Under the pieces are notes generated by a model, which was given only the letters and a program-made list of their open reading frames with translations, was not told where the DNA came from and ran no database searches. Shown piece by piece: positions 30,525 to 38,689 of a stretch of 51,459 nt of DNA; the first letter of the stretch is position 1; the number at the start of each line of letters is the position of its first letter. This stretch comes from Pararhodospirillum oryzae. GTDB lineage: Bacteria; Pseudomonadota; Alphaproteobacteria; Rhodospirillales; Rhodospirillaceae. The DNA is taken from contig NZ_BJZO01000022.1 in the NCBI RefSeq assembly GCF_007992075.1, forward strand, positions 1 through 51,459, written 5' to 3'. Position numbers and translations under genes: made by a program.

Positions 30525-30585
30525 GGTGTCCCAGCGGTGTCCCGATCAAAGAAAAGGCTGATGCTTTGGGACACCAGCCTTTCTT
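30525..30585. repeat. GGTGTCCC repeats, possible old integrase arm sites
   Basis: GGTGTCCC at 30525-30532 and 30536-30543, and the inverted GGGACACC at 30568-30575 inside a hairpin with AAGGCTG/CAGCCTT arms (about 30554-30582). This lies just outside the satellite attL. The pattern suggests arm-type sites or a terminator from a different, mostly lost element at the same tRNA. Confidence 0.4.
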
Positions 30586-30612
30586 CAAGCCCTTGAAATT
30601 CAAGGGAAACTA

Positions 30613-30659
30613 TGGTGAGCCCGGCGCGACTCGAACGCGCGACCCGCTGATTAAAAGTC
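30613..30659. repeat. attL: displaced 3' part of tRNA-Lys
   Basis: 47 bp identical to 44428-44474, from CCA through the T-arm to the anticodon loop of tRNA-Lys. The rest of the tRNA is absent here, so this is the copy left behind by integration. Confidence 0.95.
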
Positions 30660-30802
30660 TATTCCAAGGCACGCCACGAACCCTAGGAAATCCGCGTGTC
30701 AGAGGCCCGTCGCGTATTTTTCCATCATATAAACAAGGACATAATTTGACAACCGACTGACAGCGAGAGACACTTAACGCCATCGGATAGCCGCTTTTGG
30801 CA

Positions 30803-30822
30803 CTGACACAGTGCTGACACGA
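30803..30822. promoter_or_regulatory. Left integrase arm-type sites
   Basis: CTGACAC at 30803 and 30814, in a 20 bp block identical to 44345-44364. Placed between attL and the integrase gene. Confidence 0.7.
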
Positions 30823-30837
30823 GATCGGGGTAAAGCG

Positions 30838-32181
30838 ATGGCCGAGAGCATCACGGATAAAGCTGTCAAGGCGTTGGTGCCCCCGGAGACGGGGAACAGG
30901 ATCGTGTGGGACGCCACCGTGCGAGGCTTCGGTGTGAGGATCACCGCCAAGGGCGTCCGGGCATTCGTGCTGGACTACAGAGCTTCGGGACGACAACGCC
31001 GCCTGACCATAGGGCAATATCCGGATTGGACCGTGACCGCCGCCCGGGACGAAGCCAAGCGGCTGAAGCGGGAAATCGACCTGGGGAACGATCCCCTGGC
31101 CGCAGTGGAAGCGGAGCGTGAGGCGCCGACCGTGGGCGTGCTGATCGACCGCTTCAAGGCTGAGGTGCTACCCCGCAACCGGCCTGCTACCGCAACCGAA
31201 TATGCCCGGATGCTGGATGACCTGGCCCGGCCCGCCCTCGGCAGGATGAAGGCTGAGGATGTGGCATACCGGGATATCGCTGCCCTGCATCGAAAGGTGT
31301 CCGCGCGCGCGCCCTACCGGGCGAACAGGCTGGTGGCCGTGCTGTCCAAGATGATGAATTGGGCCGGGAAGGAGGGATTGCGCACTGGCCCCAACCCCTG
31401 CAAGGGTATCGAGCGGAACCACGAAGACCGCCGCGAGCGGTTTCTTTCCCCGCTTGAACTGGCGCACCTGTCGGACGCCTTGCACGGACTGCAAGACCGC
31501 CGGAGCGCGGATGCCATCCGCCTTCTTTTGCTGACCGGCGCCCGCCGTGGTGAAGTCCTGTCCGCAACCTGGGATCAATTCGACCTGTCGGCCGGTGTCT
31601 GGACCAAGCCATCTGCTCACACAAAACAGAAGAAGACGCACCGGATCCCGCTGTCGGCGCCTGCGCGCGCCCTGCTGGCCGACATCCGGGCGCGACAGGA
31701 TGGAGGCGCCGCCTACCTGTTCCCCGGCGAGGGTGCCGACGCGCACCTGATGGACGTGAAGAAGGCATGGGCGAGCGCAACCCAACGCGCCACCATCGCC
31801 ATGTGGGACGCGCGCGTGGACACCGAAGCCGGCCGGCTGGTGGCCGACCTGACGACGGACGGGAAGCTGCCGACCTGGACCGCCGTCCAGGCGGAGGCCA
31901 AGGCCCGGGGGATTACCTTGTCCGCCGGCCTGACGAACGTGCGCGTGCATGATCTTCGCCACACTTTCGCGTCTGTTCTGGCATCGGCCGGCCTGTCGCT
32001 GCCCGTGATCGGCGCCCTACTGGGGCACACACAGACGGCGACCACCGCGCGATATGCCCACCTGATTGACGATGCCCTACGGGCCGCGACCGAGCGGGCC
32101 GGAAGCCTGATCGACGCTGCTACCGGGCCGGAAGCTGAGGTGGTGCCGCTGAGTCGAGACAGTCAAAATGGTTCCGATTAG
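30838..32181 (+). CDS. int: Tyrosine recombinase/integrase (P4-type)
   Basis: 447 residues. An N-terminal DUF4102-like arm-binding domain (TDKAVKALVPP, WDATVRGFGVRITAKGVRAFVLDYR) is followed by the SAM-like core-binding domain and the catalytic domain: Arg236 (LTGARRGEVL), His371/Arg374 (HDLRHTFAS), His397 (LLGHTQ) and Tyr406 (TARYAHL). It carries out site-specific integration at tRNA-Lys, next to attL as usual. Residues about 318-365, between Arg I and box II, form an unusually long insertion. ATG at 30838; a GTG 27 nt upstream is in frame but lacks family similarity. Confidence 0.95.
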   Translation: MAESITDKAVKALVPPETGNRIVWDATVRGFGVRITAKGVRAFVLDYRASGRQRRLTIGQYPDWTVTAARDEAKRLKREIDLGNDPLAAVEAEREAPTVGVLIDRFKAEVLPRNRPATATEYARMLDDLARPALGRMKAEDVAYRDIAALHRKVSARAPYRANRLVAVLSKMMNWAGKEGLRTGPNPCKGIERNHEDRRERFLSPLELAHLSDALHGLQDRRSADAIRLLLLTGARRGEVLSATWDQFDLSAGVWTKPSAHTKQKKTHRIPLSAPARALLADIRARQDGGAAYLFPGEGADAHLMDVKKAWASATQRATIAMWDARVDTEAGRLVADLTTDGKLPTWTAVQAEAKARGITLSAGLTNVRVHDLRHTFASVLASAGLSLPVIGALLGHTQTATTARYAHLIDDALRAATERAGSLIDAATGPEAEVVPLSRDSQNGSD

Positions 32182-32189
32182 GTACTAAT

Positions 32190-32203
32190 ATGCGTAAACG
32201 CAT
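32190..32203. promoter_or_regulatory. Palindrome upstream of the AlpA-like gene
   Basis: ATGCGT-AA-ACGCAT in the 128 bp between int and the AlpA-like gene. A likely operator for an island regulator, perhaps the AlpA-like protein itself. Confidence 0.5.
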
Positions 32204-32309
32204 AAATTGATAGAGTGAAACTGAAATAGATTGCTGGTTGCGTCAAAAGGAACCACAATGGCCCCCATTGGCACGGGATGACGTGTCTTGCTAACAATGA
32301 GGGACTACC

Positions 32310-32585
32310 ATGCACGCGGAGATGTCCACTGGGGCACCCCTGGAGAATGCTGCCCCCGCGCTTGATGAAAACCGTCTTACCATCGAGGGGCGAACGTACC
32401 TGACCCGCGCCGGGCTGGCCCGCACGCTGGGGGTGTCTGTGCGCACCTTGACCCGCTGGGAGACCGCCCGGATCCATCCGCCGCGCGTTAAAATCGCCAA
32501 TCTGGTGCTTTACCCCGAGGCGGAGATCCCGGGGTGGCTGGACACACACACGGTGCGGACGCCGGCCCGGCGCGGGCGGGCTTAA
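32310..32585 (+). CDS. AlpA/excisionase-like helix-turn-helix protein
   Basis: 91 residues. TYLTRAGLARTLGVSVRTLTRWETARIHPPRVKIANLVLYPEAEI is a winged HTH_17-type domain as in AlpA and excisionases. Such proteins activate integrase or excision in P4-like satellites and PICIs. GAGGG lies 7 nt upstream of the ATG. It sits between int and the replication gene, the normal control position. Confidence 0.85.
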   Translation: MHAEMSTGAPLENAAPALDENRLTIEGRTYLTRAGLARTLGVSVRTLTRWETARIHPPRVKIANLVLYPEAEIPGWLDTHTVRTPARRGRA

Positions 32586-32588
32586 GCC

Positions 32589-35405
32589 ATGGCCCAAAAC
32601 GGAGAAACCCCGGCCGCGCTGGCGGGCGCTGGCCGGGGTCTGGATACATCGGCGGCGGGCTGTGATGCGGCTGATAGTACCCCTCGCGCTGACCGTAAGC
32701 AAGGGTCGCTGGCGAAGCTGACTGTCATCACGGCCGCAAAGCCGGCCCGGCTGGCCAAGTCCTACCGGCTCGACGCCGACGGCAAGTTGGTCAAGGCCGG
32801 GGCCGGTCAAATGGTGCGGGGGCGAGCCGAAGTTGTCACTGTGAGCGGTCTGGACGACCTGGCCGCCTACCTGGAGCTATGCCTTGGGCCGGCGCAAGCC
32901 CTGACCTACGGACTGCCGGCCCGGCACCCGGTGGATCTGGTGCCGCATCGTGATTGGGTCGCTGCTGGCCAGCCGCACGGGCAGCTACCTCGCACCCTGA
33001 ATCATTTTTCCTGGCCGTCTGGTCCTGGGGTGATGATGCTAGATCATGACCCGGCGCCCGGCGCCACCGCGCTGTCGCGCGACGATCTGGTGGCCGCAAT
33101 CCGCACCGCCGCGCCCGGCTTGGCCGATGCCGCGATGCTCTGGTGGTGTAGCGCATCGTCGCACATCATCCACGGCGACACCGGCGAGGATCTGACCGGC
33201 CTGCGAGGCCAGCGGCTCTATATACTGGTGGCCGACGCCAGCGACATTCCGCGCGGTGGTGCCGCGCTGGTCGAACGGTTATGGGCCGCCGGATACGGAC
33301 ATATCAGGGTGTCGCAATCGGGCCAGCGGCTGGAACGCACCGTGATTGATGCCAGCGTGTGGCAGACCAACCGTTTTGACTTTGCAGCCGGCGCCGCCTG
33401 CGAACCGCCGCTCCGTCAGGAGCGGGGCGCGCCGGTGGTGATCCCTGGCGCCGTCGAAGTGGTAGATACGCGGGCAGCGATCCCGGATCCCGATGCCGAG
33501 GTGCGCAAGGCCGCCGACACGGCGAAGGCCAACGCACGGGCCGCTGCGAAGCCCGAGGCCGACCGTGCGGCGGCTCTGTGGGCCGACGCCAGAGCGCGGG
33601 ACATGGTGGCCGAGGGCGCGACGGAGGGCGAGCGCGAGGCCGCCCGGCGCACTGCCGTCCAGGCGCTGGAAAAGCGCACCTTGGCCGGCGATTGGCCGCT
33701 GATCGCGATGATTGACGGCACGGAAAACCCCCTCACCGTGGGGCAAGCCCTGGACGATCCCGACCGCTGGCACGGGGTCCGCACGCTGGATCCGCTCGAA
33801 CCGGATTACGACGGCCGGCGCGCCGTGGGAAAGCTGTATCTGATCGATAGTCGGCCGCATCTGTACAGCCTCGCCCACGGTGGCATGTCATACCGACTCG
33901 TGCGCCAGCCGGCGCGAATCGAGATCGTCAAGGGGCAGGTGTCCGCCACGGTGGACGAGGCCCTGCGCATCATGCGCGCATCGCCTGACCTGTACGATTT
34001 CGGCGGCACCCTGGCCCACGTCGAGGGCGGGCAGGTCCGGCCGCTGGACGAGCACACGGCGACATATCACCTGGGCCGCATCACGCAATTCTGGCGATGG
34101 CACCGGATCCCCAAAGGCGAGCCGGTGGAAGTGCTGGAGGATCCGCCGGCACGGCTGGTCAAGATGATCGTGGGCATGGGTGCGGCGCGCGGTCTGAAGC
34201 GGCTTGATGCCGTCATCACGGCCCCGACCATCCGGCCGGACAAGACCGTACTGGATCGGCCCGGTTTCGACGCCGAAACCGGCCTGCTACTGGAGCCGAG
34301 CGACGACCTGGTGGAGGTGCCCGACGCGCCGACGCACGATCAGGTCCGCGAGGCCGTCAACTGTCTGTTGACGCCGTTTGCGGGCTTCCCGCTCGTTGGC
34401 CCGGGCGACTGGGGTGTGCTGTTGGCCGCGATCCTGACCGCCGTTGCGCGGCCGGCTCTGCCCACGGCGCCCGGCTTCGCATTTGACGCTCCGGTGCAGG
34501 GCAGCGGAAAAACGCTCCTGGCGAAGACAATCGGCACCCTGGCAGCGGGGCGCGAGCCGCAGGCATGGCCGCACACCGCCGGGCGCGATGACGAGGAGAC
34601 GCGCAAGCGGCTGTTCGCCATGTTGCGGACCGGCGACCGCGTTTTGCTCTGGGATAACGTAATTGGCCGTTTTGAGAGCGCGGCTCTCGCAACCGCCCTG
34701 ACGGCGCCAATGTACACCGACCGCGTGCTGGGCAAATCGGAATCGCCCGCCGTGCCAAACCGCGCCCTGCTGCTGGTCACGGGCAACAACCTTTCGCTGG
34801 GCCGAGACCTGTCACGGCGCATCCTGGTCTGTCGCATCGACCCCAGGATGGAAAAGCCGTGGTTGCGTAAGTTCGACCTGGAGCCGGTGGCGTGGGTACA
34901 GGGGCGCCGACAGGCCATGGTCGCCGCCGCGCTGACCGTGATCCGGGGGTATTGGACCGGCGGGTGCGGCCGGGCGCCTGGGGCGTTTGCGTCGTTCGAG
35001 CCGTGGGACGATCTGGTGCGCCAACCGGTGGCCTGGATCGGGCGCGACATTCTGCCCGGCGAGTTTGGGGATCCCGTGGGCGCCGTCGAGGCCAGCACGA
35101 CCGCCGACCCCGATGAAGAGGCAACCGGCGCGCTGTTCGGCGCGCTGCGGGATCGGTTCGGCGACGAGACGTTTTTGGCGAAAGACGTGGCGGGGTGCAT
35201 GGCCGAGTTGACGCCCGACGATAAGGCCGTGTCGGAAGCAATCCGCGAGATTTTGCCAAGCACCCAAAGTGCAAAATCAATCGGAAAGATTTTGCGAAAC
35301 AGACGAGACCGCATCGTTTGTGGGCTGGCGATCCGGTGCGCCCCCGACGCGACGGGTACAATGTTGTGGAGGATTGCACATTCGGCCCGTGCTGAGTGTG
35401 CATAA
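32589..35405 (+). CDS. Replication protein: AEP-like primase plus helicase/ATPase
   Basis: 938 residues. Residues 60-270 carry a pattern like archaeo-eukaryotic primases: hhhDxD as MMLDHDP (Asp152, Asp154), sxH as SASSHII (His192) and hD as VIDASV (Asp254). An alanine-rich charged linker follows. The C-terminal ATPase has Walker A QGSGKTLL (Lys641), Walker B-like VLLWDN (Asp689) and a sensor-like LLLVTGNN, fitting a phage/SF3-like helicase. Such primase-helicase fusions drive autonomous replication of P4 and PICIs. The start follows the AlpA-like gene by 3 bp. Domain identity is motif-based and moderately certain. Confidence 0.78.
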   Translation: MAQNGETPAALAGAGRGLDTSAAGCDAADSTPRADRKQGSLAKLTVITAAKPARLAKSYRLDADGKLVKAGAGQMVRGRAEVVTVSGLDDLAAYLELCLGPAQALTYGLPARHPVDLVPHRDWVAAGQPHGQLPRTLNHFSWPSGPGVMMLDHDPAPGATALSRDDLVAAIRTAAPGLADAAMLWWCSASSHIIHGDTGEDLTGLRGQRLYILVADASDIPRGGAALVERLWAAGYGHIRVSQSGQRLERTVIDASVWQTNRFDFAAGAACEPPLRQERGAPVVIPGAVEVVDTRAAIPDPDAEVRKAADTAKANARAAAKPEADRAAALWADARARDMVAEGATEGEREAARRTAVQALEKRTLAGDWPLIAMIDGTENPLTVGQALDDPDRWHGVRTLDPLEPDYDGRRAVGKLYLIDSRPHLYSLAHGGMSYRLVRQPARIEIVKGQVSATVDEALRIMRASPDLYDFGGTLAHVEGGQVRPLDEHTATYHLGRITQFWRWHRIPKGEPVEVLEDPPARLVKMIVGMGAARGLKRLDAVITAPTIRPDKTVLDRPGFDAETGLLLEPSDDLVEVPDAPTHDQVREAVNCLLTPFAGFPLVGPGDWGVLLAAILTAVARPALPTAPGFAFDAPVQGSGKTLLAKTIGTLAAGREPQAWPHTAGRDDEETRKRLFAMLRTGDRVLLWDNVIGRFESAALATALTAPMYTDRVLGKSESPAVPNRALLLVTGNNLSLGRDLSRRILVCRIDPRMEKPWLRKFDLEPVAWVQGRRQAMVAAALTVIRGYWTGGCGRAPGAFASFEPWDDLVRQPVAWIGRDILPGEFGDPVGAVEASTTADPDEEATGALFGALRDRFGDETFLAKDVAGCMAELTPDDKAVSEAIREILPSTQSAKSIGKILRNRRDRIVCGLAIRCAPDATGTMLWRIAHSARAECA

Positions 35406-35465
35406 TTTTACCCATCCGGGTTTACCGGCTTTATCGGGTTTACATACCCTCTAACACGAGGACTC

Positions 35466-36017
35466 ATGAAAGGGTTTGGTATGAGTACGCATATGGAAGG
35501 GGAGACAAACCCGGCGAAGCCTGTAAACCCGGGCACGCAAAAAACACACGTTCAGACCGACCCCGACCTGGACCGCCTACGCCAAATCCTGGACGGCTTG
35601 GGCCACGGCGGCACCCTGCCGCCCGAGGCTGGACGGATCCGCCGCACCCTGGCCGAACGGTTCGGCCGGCGCTGGGGGCTGACCCTGACCCCGCCGCTCC
35701 GCGAGTTTGGCCCCCGGTCCCTGGCCGAGATGGCCGGGCCGAGGAGGTGGCGCCGCGATATCCCCGACTGGCCTTATACGGTGGCGGATCATCACCAGTG
35801 CTTCGCCGACGCGACCGGCCGCGCGGCGATGGTCGCATGCCACAACTACAGTTGGCATCCCCATGCCATCCGCGAGTTTGCCCGTCGGCATGGGCTGGTG
35901 GCGCTGATCGACCCGGCCGATCCGGAGGGCTGGTGGTGGCCGGGTGGGCCGACGTACCTGGTCATCTACAGGCCCACGACGGCGCGCCCGCTGGACGGGC
36001 TGGGGCTGGTGGCATAG
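35466..36017 (+). CDS. Hypothetical island protein
   Basis: 183 residues, no family recognised. It has a basic, arginine-rich middle, a tryptophan/proline-rich stretch (ADPEGWWWPGGPTYLVIY) near the C-terminus and three His/Cys clusters (ADHHQCF, ACHNYSWHPH). ATG at 35466 after GAGGA; a second in-frame ATG at 35481 follows AAGGG. The preceding 60 bp contain repeated GGGTTTAC motifs. Between the replication and packaging modules, where satellites often keep regulatory or interference genes. Confidence 0.6.
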   Translation: MKGFGMSTHMEGETNPAKPVNPGTQKTHVQTDPDLDRLRQILDGLGHGGTLPPEAGRIRRTLAERFGRRWGLTLTPPLREFGPRSLAEMAGPRRWRRDIPDWPYTVADHHQCFADATGRAAMVACHNYSWHPHAIREFARRHGLVALIDPADPEGWWWPGGPTYLVIYRPTTARPLDGLGLVA

Positions 36018-36164
36018 CCGCTTGCCCCCTTTGGCCGCTTTCCGCATTTTTTGCACAAACTCCGAACGTGCAAAAACTGCGGGTTCGGCCCCCCAGAATA
36101 CCCGGGTCCTTCCAGGGGTCTTTAACCGAGGGTGAGCGCCCGTCGCGATGCCGCCCTAGCGTCT

Positions 36165-36210
36165 GCCTATTTTTTAGGCTAAACTGGCCTAATCGCATAT
36201 AAAGTAGGCA
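36165..36210. promoter_or_regulatory. TAGGC palindrome cluster before the packaging genes
   Basis: GCCTA (36165), TTAGGC-N7-GCCTAA (36174-36192) and TAGGCA (36205-36210) lie just before terS. The same motif recurs before the portal gene. Probable operator of the morphogenetic module. Confidence 0.55.
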
Positions 36211-36216
36211 ATTCCG

Positions 36217-36813
36217 ATGCCCGACACCGAAACCAAATCCGCTTTTGCCGCGCGCGTTGGCGTCACCCCTGGCCGCGTCTCGCAACTGATCGGCCAGGGC
36301 TTGCCCCTGACCGAGGACGGCAAGCGGGTTCGGGTGGCCGAGGCTTTGGCCTGGCTGGATCGGACCCTATCGCCGCATCAGGTGCTGGCCCAGAGGCGAC
36401 CGAGGCCCGACCCGCCCAAAGGGGGCCCTGAATCGCAGACCCCTTTGCCCGACCCGCCCAAAGGGGGCGGGGAATCGCACCCCCCTTTGCCCGACGTGCC
36501 GGAAGGCGACTATCCGGAGGCCCGGCGCGTACACGAATGGCACAAGGCCCGCCGCGCCGCGCTTGAATACGACCGTGCCCGGGGCCGCGTCATCGATGCC
36601 GACGCTGCACGGCAAGAGGCGTTCGCCCGTGCCCGGGCCGAGCGGGATAGCTGGATGGCCTGGATTCACCGGGTGGCGCCGATCCTGGCCGCCGAGCTTC
36701 GGGCCGATGAACACGCCGTTTTCGTCGCGTTGCAGCGGGAGGTTGACGATCATCTTTCCTGGTTGGCCGACACGCCGCTTGCCGCCATGGGGGCCAGCGA
36801 TGGGGATCATTGA
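36217..36813 (+). CDS. Phage terminase small subunit (Nu1-like)
   Basis: 198 residues. The N-terminal helix-turn-helix (SAFAARVGVTPGRVSQLIGQGLPLTEDG) resembles the DNA-binding domain of lambda Nu1. A proline-rich linker with two copies of a PDPPKGG..ESxPLPD repeat follows, then a helical C-terminal part that would contact the large subunit. It recognises the packaging site (cos). The stop overlaps the large-subunit start by 14 bp. No strong ribosome binding site is seen. Assigned from the HTH and position before the GpA-type gene. Confidence 0.78.
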   Translation: MPDTETKSAFAARVGVTPGRVSQLIGQGLPLTEDGKRVRVAEALAWLDRTLSPHQVLAQRRPRPDPPKGGPESQTPLPDPPKGGGESHPPLPDVPEGDYPEARRVHEWHKARRAALEYDRARGRVIDADAARQEAFARARAERDSWMAWIHRVAPILAAELRADEHAVFVALQREVDDHLSWLADTPLAAMGASDGDH

Positions 36814-38635
36814 CGATGCCCGACGCGACGGACTGCGACCGGCGCCACGGCTGACCGTCTCGGAATGGGCGGACCAGCACCGGCGCCTGCCGCCAACCGC
36901 CGCCGAACCGGGCCGCTGGCGCACCGACCGCACGCCATACCTGCGGGCGATCATGGATTGCCTGTCGCCATCGGACCCGACCGAGCGCGTGGTATTCATC
37001 AAGGGCGCACAAGTCGGAGGCACCGAGGCCGGGCTTAATTGGATCGCCTACGCCATCCATCACGCGCCGGGCCTGATGATGCTGGTTCAGCCCAGTCTGG
37101 ACATGGCCAAACGCAACACGGTAACGCGCATTGATCCGATGATCGCCGCGACACCGGCCTTGCGTGATCTTGTCGTTGCCCCGCGAAGCCGCGAAGCCGG
37201 GAACAGCATGTTCCGCAAGGCGTTCCCCGCCGGGGAACTGATCCTCACCGGGGCCAATTCCGCCGCCGCCTTGCGATCGACCCCGGCCCGCTACCTCTTC
37301 CTGGACGAGGTGGACGGCTTCCCCGGTGACGTTGACGGCGAAGGCGACCCGGTAGACCTGGCCGTTCAACGGACGGCGACCTTTCGCGGGCGGCGCAAGA
37401 TCCTGATGGTGTCCACCCCGACCCTAAGGGGGCTGTCGCGCATCGAGGCCGCTTATCTAGAGAGCGATCAACGCCTGTATGAGGTGCCGTGCCCCGGCTG
37501 CGGGCATTTCGCGCCGATCACCTGGGATCGGATCCGGTGGCCCGAGGGCCGAAGAGGCGAGGCGTTCCTGTTCTGTGCAAAATGCGGATCCATCATTGAA
37601 GAACACCGCAAGCCCGCCCTGCTGGCTGCCGGCCGGTGGACGGCGACGGCCGACGGCGACGGCAAGACGGCGGGCTTTCACCTGTCGGGCCTTTATTCGC
37701 CTTGGACCACCTGGGCGGAAATTGCGTTGGAGCATGGGCGCGTCAAGAAAGACCCGACACGACTTCAAGTCTGGGTGAACACCCGCTTAGGAGAAACGTG
37801 GGAAGACCAAGCCGGCGAGCCGATGGCCGAAGCCGACCTAATGATCCGGCGCGAGACCTGGGACCCCGACACCGTGCCCGAGGGGGTGGTGGTGATCACC
37901 GTTGGCGTTGACGTGCAAGACGACCGCGTGGAAGTCACCTTCATGGGGTGGGGCGTCGGAGAAGAGGTGTGGATCCTGGACCACGTGGTCATCTGGGGGG
38001 ACCCCTCGGCTCCGGCCTTGTGGGGCGACTTGGACGCCTTGTTGCAAAAAGTCTGGCGCCACCCTCGGGCCGTGCCTGACTTGACCGTGCGCGCGGCCTG
38101 CATCGACACCGGCGGGCATCATACCGTGCGCGTGTACGATTTCGTGCGCGACAAGGCGGCGCGCCGGATCTGGGCGGTCAAGGGGCGGTCAACCCCTGGC
38201 TCGCCGCTCTGGCCCCGGAAGCCCAGCAAAAACAACAAGGGACGGATCCCGCTTTTTCTTGTCGGGGTGGACCAGGGCAAGGACGCTGTGGCCGCCCGCC
38301 TGCGCATGACCGACCCCGGGCCGGGCTATTTTCACTTCGCGGGCACCCTCGGGCCGGACTACTTCTCGGGCCTGACGGGCGAAAAGTGTGTCACGCGCTT
38401 CAAAAAGGGCCGCCCGACCCGGGAATGGATAAAGATATCCGATCGCCGCAACGAGCCTCTGGACTGCGCGGTTTACGCCCTGGCCGCCCTGCACGGGCTG
38501 AAGTCTGCCGGCCTTGATCTGGACAGGGAGGCCGCCCTGGCCCGCTCAATGCCCCTCCGAGGTACGCCCGAAGCTGCCCGGGCTGCCGTCCAGCCCGAAG
38601 CCCCGGCTGTCATCCGGTCGGCATGGATTGGGTGA
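36800..38635 (+). CDS. Phage terminase large subunit, GpA family
   Basis: 611 residues, lambda GpA-type packaging ATPase and nuclease. Walker A-like GAQVGGTE (69-76), Walker B LFLDEVDG (Asp169, Glu170), a four-cysteine zinc-ribbon-like element CPGC...CAKC (231-262), then the nuclease domain starting VGVDVQDDRVEV. It cuts concatemers at cos and pumps DNA into proheads. ATG at 36800 after GGGGG; longer frames upstream are shadows. Full-length, which suggests the island can fill its own heads. Confidence 0.93.
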   Translation: MGIIDDARRDGLRPAPRLTVSEWADQHRRLPPTAAEPGRWRTDRTPYLRAIMDCLSPSDPTERVVFIKGAQVGGTEAGLNWIAYAIHHAPGLMMLVQPSLDMAKRNTVTRIDPMIAATPALRDLVVAPRSREAGNSMFRKAFPAGELILTGANSAAALRSTPARYLFLDEVDGFPGDVDGEGDPVDLAVQRTATFRGRRKILMVSTPTLRGLSRIEAAYLESDQRLYEVPCPGCGHFAPITWDRIRWPEGRRGEAFLFCAKCGSIIEEHRKPALLAAGRWTATADGDGKTAGFHLSGLYSPWTTWAEIALEHGRVKKDPTRLQVWVNTRLGETWEDQAGEPMAEADLMIRRETWDPDTVPEGVVVITVGVDVQDDRVEVTFMGWGVGEEVWILDHVVIWGDPSAPALWGDLDALLQKVWRHPRAVPDLTVRAACIDTGGHHTVRVYDFVRDKAARRIWAVKGRSTPGSPLWPRKPSKNNKGRIPLFLVGVDQGKDAVAARLRMTDPGPGYFHFAGTLGPDYFSGLTGEKCVTRFKKGRPTREWIKISDRRNEPLDCAVYALAALHGLKSAGLDLDREAALARSMPLRGTPEAARAAVQPEAPAVIRSAWIG

Positions 38636-38647
38636 TTGACTAAATTA

Positions 38648-38671
38648 TAGGCATTGCCTAAAATATAGGCA
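38648..38671. promoter_or_regulatory. TAGGCA palindrome before the portal gene
   Basis: TAGGCA-T-TGCCTA (38648-38660) plus a further TAGGCA (38666-38671), matching the cluster at 36165-36210. Confidence 0.55.
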
Positions 38672-38689
38672 TTCTTCGGAGGAATGCCC

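Noticed and set aside
30613-30659. A second tRNA-Lys gene at the left end of the island.
   Set aside because: Only the 3' 47 nt are present; the 5' half and D-arm are missing, so it is the att repeat.
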